From Gigaspora rosea (taxonomy: Eukaryota; Glomeromycota; Glomeromycetes; Diversisporales; Gigasporaceae), in contig QKWP01000141.1 in NCBI GenBank assembly GCA_003550325.1, positions 407,886 to 471,885 of the forward strand: a stretch of 64,000 bases of DNA, written 5' to 3'. Below, one piece after another: positions 12,655 through 23,215 of this stretch. The notes beneath the pieces are model-generated. The model searched no databases, had not been told where the DNA came from, and saw nothing but the letters and a program-made list of their open reading frames with translations. Within the stretch, counting starts at the first letter, position 1. Each line of letters opens with the position of its first letter. Made by a program: the position numbers and the translations under genes.

Positions 12655-12835
12655 ATGTAAATGTTCCACCACTCCAATAAGATGATGCCGACACCAATGA
12701 CGAAAGCCGAAGGTAATTCACTACTTCAATAATGACATTACCAATAACAAAAATAATTCACCACTCCAATAACAATGACACCTACGACGAAAGTAATCCA
12801 CCACTCTAATAAAGATGACACCAACAACAAAACAT
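12655..12835. repeat. About 40-bp minisatellite
   Basis: Four imperfect copies of a unit resembling GTAATCCACCACTCTAATAA followed by AGATGACACCAACAACAAAA are in tandem. A related block recurs near 13350-13380. The minus-strand ORFs here are by-products of this array. Confidence 0.7.
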
Positions 12836-13749
12836 TGTGTGATGGCACCATAAAAGCGATAAACAACCCAAAAAAAAGAAAACGTTAGTAAAAGAAGAAA
12901 AAAAGAAAAACAAATCAAAACAAAGAAAAGAAGAAAACATACAAACCTAACATATCCAAAGAACAACAAGAAAAAACCTGAAAAAGCTTATTCAACACCT
13001 AGAAAAAAATGTAAGCTAAATGTGTTCATAAGCCAAAGCAACAAGCTAAAAAAACCAAACTTCCCTAAAATACTCCAAGAACCAAAACGAAAAGCTCAAA
13101 GAAGCCTTGGAATCCTGAAAAAAAAGAGTTAGTAAACATGTTTAAAATCAAAGTGACAATATTCTCCTAGGACCGGAATGTCTACAAACCCTGCTCAAGA
13201 ACGAAGCGAAAGCTCAAAGCGATCTCACTAATTCTTCTAATTACACAACAAAATCCAACCAGCAGGACACTGCAGCACCAAAAGCGAGGAATTCTTATTC
13301 CAACTACATCGATAATGATACAAATGACGTGACTCACCAGTGCTTTTTGTAACAATGACACCAACAATAACGATGTCGACACAAAATCTAAGTGATGACT
13401 CCAGTAAGTGGCAACTTCAGTAAATGACGATGACAATCTGAAATTGTCACTAAAAAAAAAATTAGTAACGCATTGAAATAAATAGGCAAGTAAAAAAGAA
13501 AAAATCAACTGGTTTAATTAGTTGATCACTATTTATACCCCGGGTGTATAAAATTTCATATTACAGTATTATATACTAATATAAAATAACATTTGACTTT
13601 TTTAAAAAAATTGACCCAGCCGGGTTACGAGAACCAATTTTATTTATTTGCGCAGCCTTATATGCACTATTATAGTACAAATTACTACTAACTGGGCAAA
13701 ATTGAATACTCTTAATGATGGTGTATTTTGATTGGCTATCTACTTACTG

Positions 13750-13826
13750 TGGCATAAAAAAAATTTTGATTTTGCAATTTCTGACCTGGCCGGATATGAA
13801 AACCAGTAAATTTTATTTGTACCGCC
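13750..13826. mobile_element. Extra right end of the Harbinger-like family
   Basis: CTGGCCGGATATGAAAACCAGTAAATTTTATTTGTACCGCC, ending before TTA at 13827, resembles the right end of the 11377-13657 element (split here: CCGGGTTACGAGAACCA and TTTTATTTATTTGCGCAGCC there). It looks like a decayed neighbouring copy. The 700 bp that follow, to about 14500, show no gene. Confidence 0.45.
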
Positions 13827-14504
13827 TTATATAAAAATTTTAAGATACAAAAAATAGTATTTTTTTAAAAATTTTAATTTTATTAAAATATATCTTTCCT
13901 GAAACAACTGTATTTTTAACACCAATTATTGACTTAATTAAAGTTGTTCTTTAGGTTCTAAGGCATATAGGGTCTAAAGGGTTCAAGAATGTGTTGAGAT
14001 ATAATAATTTTAATTATTATTTTTTATTTTTTGTTTACAGACATCTAAAATATCAAAATATTTTCAAAAAATCTTAATAAAATTTTCTAAAATTCTTATA
14101 TTATGTGCAAATAATTATGGCAAACAACTTTACTTATTGCACAAAGACTGATTCACATATAAAAAAATGATTTTTATATGTAGCTACGATTACAACAAAT
14201 TAGGTTAGATTATCATAATTATTAAAAATTTCGTAACTTTTGTCAGGGGAATATACTATTAGGTGCACATTGTAATGTTTAAATGCAGAATTTCACGTTT
14301 CATTGCGTTTAATGCATGTAATGTTTATGAGCATTTGATCGAATTCGTGATTCAAAATATCACTCTGTTACACAAAGGCTAATTTGCACCATCACTATTG
14401 TAACATAGATTCTCTTATTCATGTTTTTATTATCGCTTGTTATTGCACTTGCGAATCTATGTACAGTACTTTGTACAATTGTCATATGTGCAAACTTTTT
14501 TTCT

Positions 14505-14925
14505 ACAATCAGTATAGTATAGGTGAGCAGATCTGAATAGTATAGGCCGAATTTTTAAATCTATACTATACTGATCCAGTGTAAGGCCACTCTAAATTGA
14601 TTCTTTGTTTAATATAACATAAATTTTTTGCAAGAGGGAGGGGGGGAGGATAAAAAATAATCCACAACCCTAAAAAAAAACTGCAATTCTATTGGCTGAA
14701 CAAAATGTAAAAATTTTCAAAAGCTGATACTGCAATTTGGTTAAACAAGTGTTTACCGTATTTTATGTCTAAAATTTTAAAAAATAGGGGTTTATGTTAA
14801 ACATAGAATCAAATTGGCATGGCCTAATATATATTAGCATTAGGGTTAGGAATTATGGCTTATCGGTATAGTATAGATTTTAAATTCGGCCTATACTATA
14901 CGGATCTGCCATACTGATATGTTAT
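14505..14925. mobile_element. CAGTATAGTATAGG inverted-repeat element, interrupted
   Basis: The left arm (CAGTATAGTATAGGTGAGCA onward) and the right arm are inverted copies of each other and of the arms of the 176-bp element at 34498-34673. The two copies share the centre GATCCAGTGT...TTAGGGTTAGG. In this copy the centre is split by a second element at 14585-14824. The exact outer boundaries and target duplication are not clear. Confidence 0.7.
14585..14824. mobile_element. Harbinger-like MITE nested with TAA duplication
   Basis: The 240-bp insert has inverted ends (GGCCACTCTAAATTGATTCT on the left, complement of GGCCATGCCAATTTGATTCT on the right) bounded by TAA at 14582-14584 and 14825-14827. 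The uninterrupted relative at 34498-34673 serves as the approximate empty site. Confidence 0.7.
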
Positions 14926-14929
14926 AATT

Positions 14930-16560
14930 TTCAAAAAACATTTATCGTATGTACGTATGCACATGCGTAAATATGCATGACGTTTTCATTCACTATATGT
15001 GCGAATGAAACATGCATATATAATGTAAATGAATGGATAAAAAAAGCAAAACTGTTAGGTAAAAACCTGTTCCTGAAACTTCACCATCGTAGGTTATTCG
15101 GCACCGCCATCTAATGAAAGGGTTGTTGGCACCTGAAAATTTTTTTATCCCCAGCCCTTCCTTGTAGTATAGAAGATGTAGATAATCATTCACTGGTTGG
15201 CATCATACATGTAGACAATCAAAACTCGCTCCGCTTTAACCGACCTCCAATAAAATCTTATGCATTAAGATATGATGTAATCATTAAAGAACCATTTTGG
15301 GATCGTAGGACACTCGTAGGACGGACCAGACAAATCCCATGATAACGGTCCCATTAGGGACTGGTGTTATGATCGGTTGGGAGAACTTGATGAAATTGGG
15401 TCGGTTTAGTTCGATCGTGAACAAAGAGTGATTAAGGTTAAATGGTTTAAAACAATAAACTAACACACATAATTACGGATATAAGGGTTCTCTTTATTAA
15501 TATGAATCAATACATTGGGTTATTACAATAATACCAAATATTATTTACAATCGTTAACTACTTCCCTTTCTCCATAAGCTGAAACTAAGCCTTTATATAT
15601 TTTTAATTCGTATGGGAGCTTTAATCAATCCATTGGAGTTTTAATCACTCGATTGAAGCTTTAAACACTCGATTGGACTTTGATCACCCGTTTGGAGCTT
15701 TGATCACTCTTTTATACCACAAACTATGCCAAACTAAGAACTACATAACGATAATACTAACAAAAAAAGAAAAATTAAAGCATGACACCGGACCAGACCG
15801 GACCGGACTGATGCATCCCTACGCAATACTTCTGATGAAGATAGTCAAGCATTACAAGTACTAAAATTTTAAATAAAGGATCTAGTTAATTTGTATCCTT
15901 CTTATATTAATGCAAATATAATCATAAGTTTATACTAAAAGCTTGATCAGATAAGAATTTAAATACTGTATGAATATATTAACTTGACCTATATTTAATA
16001 TTAATAGGATTTGAAAATCTAGCAGAATAAATAAAAAAAATATACTAATATGCAAATTAAGGGAAATTCATTGCCAATAATTATCCAAAATAATATGCCA
16101 AAAAAAATGAAATAAATGTTGACTTCAATGTTGGCTATAGCGTTGTTTTAGTAAAATTGTCATAAATTTTTAATAAAAAAAAATATATGAATAATTTATT
16201 TCGATACAATCGTTTTTTTTTAAATTGAATTTTATTTTTACTCAAAGTTTTGAATATTGACGTTAAATTTTTTGAAATTTCAGAAATTACCTAACTTAAT
16301 TCAATAAAAAGTCTTTTTTATTTTGATTCTTCATATATCGATTTGCAGAATTAAAAAAATAAATAGATAAATATTTAATGTAATTAGGCAGTTGTCGTGA
16401 TATCTTTGCTCAAAACTTTAAAAAATTTAGACCATTTCAGTAATAAAGTTACCGAATCATCTCCCAACCGAATTCGATGAAAATGTAATTATTTGATATT
16501 ATTCATGCTTCATATTTCATGTTAAAATTAAACCATATATATCTTCCATAAATATTAAAA
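14930..16560. other. Intergenic sequence with a short minisatellite
   Basis: No gene is supported; the minus-strand ORFs at 14993-15193 and 15284-15466 show no recognisable domain. At 15616-15715 a unit of about 23 bp (TTGGAGCTTTAATCACTCGA-like) repeats four to five times with substitutions. A GGACCGGACTGATGCATCCC segment near 15800 has the look of a transposon end, but I found no partner. Confidence 0.5.
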
Positions 16561-16568
16561 TCATAAAT

Positions 16569-18885
16569 TTAAAACATCTGCTTCCTTGTTATAAACTTTA
16601 TTGCTCCTCTAAGTTTCTTATCATATCTATCTGGAAAATGATGAAACAACCAATTCCGACGTAAACTAATATCCATAAATAAATCGGATTTGGATTTTTC
16701 ACATACTACATCCTTATCATTAGTATAACATGCTAAAGATGTTTTCACGGGGAGATGACTAAGTTTCTTGTATAAATAATATATTGTTCCGGGTATATGT
16801 AATTTTTGGGAAGTTGAACTGGATTTTAAAGCTTCATGATATGTATCAATGGAAGAGAATATTTTAGAGAGTTTAGGTTCGGACTTTAACTGTTGCAATA
16901 AGTTTGTACAAGGGCAATAAAAGTAAATAAATCAATTAACAAAATTATAATAAAAATATTTTTAATTCTAAGCTTTAAAATGACATACTTCTTTGTAATC
17001 CTCGTTTTTTAATTCACTAGCAGTAAATTTAACCATCTCTTTAAAATCCATTAAATTTCCGTAACTCAACCTCGAAAAGACATCATTTTCATTAATGAAA
17101 TTATAAATACAATTCATTGTATCGGCTTTAGATGATATATAAAATGAACAACATGGAACAGTTGCAAAATTCCACGCATGAATATCAATTCCACGGTCAA
17201 GCATATCCTTACAATGCTCACGCAAAAGTAAAGTCGTAATAGATGATACGGATGCTCCTAATGAATGTCCTATGACTTTTATGGAATTAACATTATATTT
17301 CGTTACAGCATCCCGAATGTCTTTTAATGAATGGTTTATAAGATATTGCGCACTACGTAATATTCCACGATGAACAAAACCACCATTCCAGGATTCGTAA
17401 TGGGTTAGAGCGTCAGTAATCAAGTCCATAACGTTCTGTAATAATTTCGTTAGTAAATAAATACAAATGTTATTAAAAAAAAAAAAAAAAGATAACATAT
17501 TACCAAGGTTCCTCGAATAGATATAACAATAGAATTTGTCACTGGGTCTCTAATCACCATATAATTAGGTACCGAAACTGCTTTCTTGCTAAATTCCCAA
17601 CAGATGATATCATTTTTATCAAGATTGAAAAACTTTCGAATTATCTTTCGTTCAGAATTTATCCAAAAGGGATCTAAAAAAAAATTGTATTAAACCGGAT
17701 AATAGGGTATATTATTAATGCGTAATATCACGTACTTGGTGGTCCATATCCAAACCAATTAAACAAGAAAGATCCCTATAATTTAAGATTTAATATAAAT
17801 CTTGTTACTATAAAAAAAGTCACATATTTTTAAAGCAGAATAATATCTAGAAACATACATATGATGCCATAGAAAATTTTAAATATCGCATAGCATCTTT
17901 TATCATATTAACATCATAAATTATGTTTCCTGTAAGCGGGCTATCATCAAAATATGCGTATAAAAAGAAAAATGAATTAATGATATCGGAATAGTGGTAT
18001 GCATTTGATATTTAAAAATATATATTACTTGTCTTTTTGGTTATAATATTTCTCTAAGAGCTGATGTGCCTTCAAAAATTCCAACTTCGTCAATCTCCAT
18101 CCATGACCAAAAAATGTATGATAAAGACCCATAATTTCTTTAATACTATCTCCAGTCTCTTGATTTAATACTGTATTGAATATACCGAGAGATATTGCTT
18201 CGGGGTGTAACTCGATATTAACACATTCATTACAGTCAAAACCATCATGAATAAAAGGGTCCATTTTGGATTGCACTCTGGAAGTTAAAGCTGGGTCATT
18301 AGAAAAATTGAATTTTATGTTGATTTTGATGGTACCAATCTCATGTAAGTGTGGAAATCTAGTTTCGATAGGGAAAATTCTGAAAATGTAATATGACATT
18401 ATTGTGATAAATTTTGAGTTAAATAAAGGTAATTTGAGTGAAGGGTAGACTAAAAATAAAGTCGATTACCCTTCAAATTCTTCTTGATCTATTATGGCCT
18501 GTTTTAAGGTATTCAACCGAACAATAACGCGCCCATACTTTTTCTTTACATTTAAGAAAGAGCCATATTCGTAAATAGTAAATTTAATTGAGTCAAAAAA
18601 TAACGAATGATAACTTAAAGGAAAAAGAAACGACTTTTTCAATTGATCTTCAAGAGATGTACTTGGTTTAGTAACATAAGTTGTTAATCCAATCATAAGA
18701 CGAATTGATTGCTTAACATAAGGATTTAATCGTCGTTGTGGATTAAAATTTATTGACTTGATATGAACAAGTATTTTTTCTGTGGAATGGATGTTAGTTT
18801 CTGTAAGACATAAAAATCAATATATTGAATAATTCCAAATGACAAAAATTGTTACCTGGAAGAGCGTCACTGAATACTTTATAAA

Positions 18886-18937
<52 letters not shown>

Positions 18938-18943
18938 ATAATA

Positions 18944-18974
<31 letters not shown>

Positions 18975-19432
18975 ATTATTATCATTATTATTATTATTAT
19001 TAATCATTATTATCATTATTATCATTATTATTATTGTTGATTTTTAGTAATAACAATGAAAAAACATACGTGATGAATCCAAATTTATGCCATTTATCAC
19101 CTGGCCATCTTTAGCTTGCACTTCAATTTCTGATATAAAATTTTTAAAATGGAATATAATAAAAAATTGAAACTATTTTGGAATACAATACCTTGGTCTA
19201 ACATAGCAATATTAGAGTTAATTGAAATTGTATCAATGCTCGTCTGTATTTCTCCTACTGAAGAATATTGACCATGTTAGATGTACTACTATATTTATAA
19301 TAAGAAACGCAATGATGATAGTGCATAGAGCTTACATTTGTTTGATTTCTCATTTTTATTATAACTTTGACCATAATCCTGCTGGACACTATCGTCTTCG
19401 CTATCTTTTGGAATGTCAACGGTTAACGGCAT
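16569..19432 (-). CDS. sn-1 diacylglycerol lipase-like protein (lipase_3), 11 exons
   Basis: My model joins exons 19432-19336, 19257-19192, 19129-19070, 18876-18856, 18800-18470, 18379-18029, 17940-17859, 17775-17736, 17673-17504, 17435-16989 and 16889-16569, giving 661 aa with every junction in phase and GT-AG bounded. It starts at MPLTVDIPKDSEDD. The N-terminus is acidic and disordered. ILVHIKSINFNP and the following 200 residues look like a C2-type beta domain. The alpha/beta-hydrolase part has VISIRGTL (oxyanion strand), VIGHSLGASVS (nucleophile elbow), NENDVFSRLSYGNLMDFKEM (acid residue region) and HHFPDRYDKKL (likely His), which is the diacylglycerol lipase pattern. The likely role is membrane-associated hydrolysis of diacylglycerol. 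The start of the 17940 exon is the weakest point, because an open DDSPLTG frame continues upstream of it. A 21-nt exon is unusually small. Confidence 0.85.
18885..19036. repeat. (ATT)n microsatellite inside an intron
   Basis: About 150 bp of almost pure ATT/ATC trinucleotide repeats lies in the third intron of the diacylglycerol lipase-like gene, which makes that intron longer than its neighbours. Confidence 0.95.
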
Positions 19433-19439
19433 TAACTTA

Positions 19440-20690
19440 GACTCCAACGTGCCGTCTGATTTATAATGACTTTATGCAGTGAATCAAATATAGGGAATTG
19501 ATCAAGCTGATTGTGTTCTTGGAGACTTTTTTTTTTTTTTTTAGAAAAATCAGAATTATATGGCTGGGTGATTGAATTATATAGTGCGAAAACAGCGGGT
19601 CCGTATTTACCCACTTATGGAAAACAAACCAAAATAATAATAACAATAAAAGCACATTGCTGCATATCAATATGTGCTTAATAGATGACATTGCACATTA
19701 CGAGTATCTTCACCCCACGTTAATAGTAAGATCTGTTCAAATTCGGATTATTCATATGAATATACGCTCAATCCTTGCCCTTACAAATTAGTATGCGATC
19801 TGTTTATTTGAAAATATGAAACTATTAAATACAATTTTTCGGATAGTGCTGAACAGGCTATAAAGGTATAAGTGCATTCTAAAATCTTAAATATTACCAC
19901 TAGGAGGATTGCTATTTTCCAGTGGTTTTTTTTTTTTTTTTGAGAATTATCGATGAATATTTTGTTTATAATTGCTCTTATCACGAAATCATTTTCTTAT
20001 TGCGTACTTTTAAGTAAATTAAACTTTACTTCACTTTCTCTTATTATGACATTTGTTCACAACCCAGTTTTTTTTTCTATTACTGTAATTTTTCGTGTTT
20101 TTATAAATCCCTTTTTTTTAAAAAAATATTGCTTTTTTTTTAAAAAAAAAAAACAACTTTCTTAATTACACAAAACTAGTATATTTTAAAAATAAATTTG
20201 ACTGCTTAATAATAATCACGAACAGATCAGATGAATTGTAAAACTTGAATTAAATTATACAAATGAAATCGAATCATAGAACATACAAAATATATAAATT
20301 AAAATTTACAGTTCATTATGTGTCAGGGCTTATTATAAAAAAGTTCGTTATAGAAAGCTTCGGTGTAGATGGATTTATAAATGAACCTCATTCATGACAT
20401 GACCAAATTAACACAAAATAATTCAAATGAAACAATAAAAAGATTGTAGAATTCTAAAATATATTCCCGGAAAGAACAAAACTCTCGACACAGTAAAGAT
20501 TCGATATGGTGAAGATTTGAATTACAGAATTATTAGATCCAACTTTCTTTATAACGAACATCTCTATAATGAACTCTCGAAATAATGTAATAAAATTTTT
20601 AAATTTATATTAATTCGGTATAAAGAGCTATGGTTCTTAAGAAAAATAATAATTTTATATAAAGAACTTTTTCTTACCGTTTATTTTTTC
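19440..20690. other. Upstream region and pogo-like repeat fragments
   Basis: No additional gene is supported upstream of the lipase start. The small ORFs at 19432-20165 are AT-rich with homopolymer runs and no motif. From about 20320 to 20680, sequences such as TTATAACGAACATCTCTATA and GTATAAAGAGC recall the termini of pogo/Tigger-type elements, but I could not pair a complete set of ends. Confidence 0.45.
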
Positions 20691-20691
20691 T

Positions 20692-20851
20692 TAGGGATTG
20701 GAACCGCCTAAAATTTTTCTTAATCATTTAATCGTTTAACCGTTTAACCGTTTAATTTGACCGGCATTAAATAATTCCGGCCCACGACCAATATAATCTT
20801 GCCCGGAACTATAGAGCAATTTTTAAACGGTTAAACGGTTCCCAATCCCTA
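20692..20851. mobile_element. hAT-like MITE, 160 bp, exact 8-bp TSD
   Basis: The ends are TAGGGATTGGAACCG and, inverted, TAGGGATTGGGAACCG. The flanks carry the exact duplication TTTTTTCT (20684-20691 and 20852-20859). The interior repeats TTTAACCG. It sits within pogo-like sequence and is non-coding. Confidence 0.8.
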
Positions 20852-20943
20852 TTTTTTCTCTATCTGAGGATTTCACTATAACGAGAACGAATTGTAATAA
20901 CGTTTATCGTGTTTTCTTTTTACTTGTATTATCAACATATAGA

Positions 20944-21193
20944 TAGTGTTCCAAGTTGGTAAAAATTTTGCCAATCGATTAGTTACTTGACATTATTCAT
21001 ATCTGGCATTATTAGATAATTAGCCAATCAAACCCAAGAAATCAACACGGATCAGCCCGATTAAAAAGAATATCTCGGAATTACCGTATATTAATTAAAT
21101 GATTAATCGATTAGTTGTTTAAAAATTTTTCAAATCGATTAGTTGGAAAGTTGGCAACTAGTTGGCTTTTTCAACTAACGATTTGGAACACTA
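20944..21193. mobile_element. hAT-like MITE, 250 bp, exact 8-bp TSD
   Basis: Perfect 11-bp terminal inverted repeats TAGTGTTCCAA/TTGGAACACTA are bounded by CATATAGA at 20936-20943 and 21194-21201. The subterminal regions repeat AATCGATTAGTT. A truncated relative occurs at 9241. The short plus-strand ORF at 21115 runs through the right end and is not a gene. Confidence 0.85.
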
Positions 21194-21554
21194 CATATAG
21201 ACTAACTTTTATTGTTTGTCAAAATATGATAGCAAATAAAACGAATGGAAAGAAGATCATCCTCATTGGTATGTACGTACGTATAGTGCAGGAAACTTAA
21301 AACATTCTTGTAAAGATGATGCATAAACTAGTGCACATCGAAAATAAATTTCCTAAATTATCGATCTCAATAAGCTATTTTCATAAAAACAATAGGCAAA
21401 TACCGGTAATGGCATGCTATTGAGAATGACAAATTTAGTAAATCCAATGAGTTAGTTAACCATTATCCTATTGTATGTAGCACATTATCTGCTTAAGAGC
21501 AGCTGAAGTTTTAAACGATATGAACGATAATTTCATATACCTATATGGGAATCA

Positions 21555-21972
21555 AAGAATTAAAATACTCAGATCAGTAAAGATTTTTATCCAATAATTT
21601 TTCATTTATTGAATTTTGTACCAACTATTATCCGAATTTAGTAATGCAATCTCCATAAATGCAAGTGCAGCGCTTTTTATCGTACACATTTTGAGATAAT
21701 CTAATAAATCCATTCATTTCCCTTAACTATCCAGATCACGGAGAATTCCAGTGTCATGAAAGAATGGATTAAAATACTCGGATCAGTAAAGATTTTTATC
21801 CGATAATTTTTCATTTATTGAATTTTGTACCAATTATTATCCGAATTTAATAATGCAATCTCCATAATGCAAGTGCAGCGCTTTTTATCGTACACATTTT
21901 GGGATAATCTAATAAATCCATTCATTTCTCTTAACTTTTCAGATGTACGGAGAATTCCAGTGTCATGAAAGA
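21555..21972. repeat. 209-bp tandem duplication
   Basis: Two copies of a unit of about 209 bp (starting near TTAAAATACTC and ending GAATTCCAGTGTCATGAAAG) lie head to tail with roughly 93-95% identity by eye. No ORF spans them. Confidence 0.9.
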
Positions 21973-22350
21973 AAAATAGAAGATAAATTAATTTCTAAAA
22001 CCTTTTTTTAATAAACCTTCGTTTGTCGTACATAAATGCGCATACGAATGGTTCTTTCTATTTAACAAGGTGGACTTGCGTATGTACGAATATGTTTGAG
22101 AAGTCGCGAATGTAAATATACCACATATTTTGTGTGATATTTAATGCATATTCTATCAAGCATTGATCCTTTCATATAATTCGAATAATTTTTAGGAACT
22201 AAGAAATTTAATTGGTAGCATGCTTCTTGCATGTATTTCTCTTTTTGTTTAGTTATTAAAGGATGATTATGGATTTTCATTGACGAGAGAGGAGAAAAAT
22301 AAAGATCACAAATTGTCTATCCTGTAATAAGAACGTGATTAGCTAAACAT

Positions 22351-22621
22351 GGGATCGCTAAAGCCTTGTACCCACGTGACTTTTGAAATTTTAGTTATAA
22401 TTAGGGTTAGTGTTAGTTTACCGTTAGGAGAGGGTATAAATATAGGTAAAATTGCCTTCTCTACATTTTTTATTAATGCACCAAAACTGGTTTAGACTAT
22501 CGAATTTATATTTTTGCGGTTTTTTTTGATTTTTGACTTCTCCGAGTTAAACAAAATTTCATGATTCTGATTGGCCGATCTACTATAAAAAGTCACGTGG
22601 GTACAAGGCTTTAGCTGACCC
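22351..22621. mobile_element. hAT-like MITE, 271 bp, exact 8-bp TSD
   Basis: The segment GCTAAAGCCTTGTACCCACG and the next 8 bp are perfectly inverted at the two ends. The flanks carry CTAAACAT at 22343-22350 and 22622-22629. The interior holds TTAGGGTTAGTGTTAG near 22402. Non-coding. Confidence 0.85.
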
Positions 22622-22664
22622 CTAAACATGGAAATTTTATTAATCCGCACTATAAGAAACTGCA

Positions 22665-22818
22665 TACCGTAATTCTCGAAATAGTCGTTATTTCGAAAAT
22701 CGCGCCCCCTAAAAACAGCCACTATAATACACAAAAAATTTAACCAATATTCAAAATAACGCCCATGGTCGTACTCGAAATAACGCGCATGTATTCAAAA
22801 TGCCTGTTATTTCGAACA
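22665..22818. mobile_element. Truncated TACCGTA-family MITE
   Basis: TACCGTAATTCTCGAAATAG and internal CGAAATAACGCCCAT-like motifs match the complete relatives at 25839-25969 and 35860-35965. The right TACGGTA end is missing here. Confidence 0.65.
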
Positions 22819-23215
22819 AGAATTTACAACTAAATATATTTTTGTTGTTTGAAAATTCGTAAATGTTCTCTGTACAGATTAAATGTCTTTTAATACTAAC
22901 TTGGGTAATCAAATGGGGGTATTGCATAAGAAAATATTGTATAGAATTAATAGCGATAGCGACAAAATTTAAAATAATAAAATTGGGTAAATAAACAGAA
23001 TTAATTAGTCAATTTTTTTATCCAATGGTTGAGATTGCGAAAGTGTTATAAATTGGGTGCTGTCGGCTCAGTGTCCCTCGTCAAAAACAATAATCGGGGT
23101 TTAATTTTGGAAAAATATAATTTATTTGTTACAATATTGGGGAATTAACCCATAGATAGGCGTCATTTTATAAAAAACAACTTTTTGACTTAAATCCTTA
23201 AAGTCATCGTAGAAT

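Larger units (their letters stand above)
11377..13657. mobile_element. PIF/Harbinger-like element, 2.3 kb, TTA target site
   Basis: The left end is GGCCATGCAAATAAAATTAA and the right end is its inverted relative (ATTTGCGCAGCC at the tip). Each is bounded by TTA (11374-11376 and 13658-13660). A 3-bp TWA duplication with GGCC-type termini fits PIF/Harbinger. The outer 100 bp or so on each side match the 254-bp element at 42950-43203, which looks like an internally deleted relative. No transposase is recognisable; the minus-strand ORFs at 12515-13508 overlap simple repeats and carry no known motif. Confidence 0.75.

Noticed and set aside
12515..13508. Three minus-strand ORFs as a possible transposase of the Harbinger-like element
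   Set aside because: They cross a minisatellite and purine-rich simple sequence, are hydrophobic with no DDE or Myb motif, and no intact catalytic core is visible.
15355..15816. A hAT-like element between TAGGGACTGG and the inverted TAGGGATGCATCAG
   Set aside because: The tips differ after six bases and the flanking 8-mers do not match.
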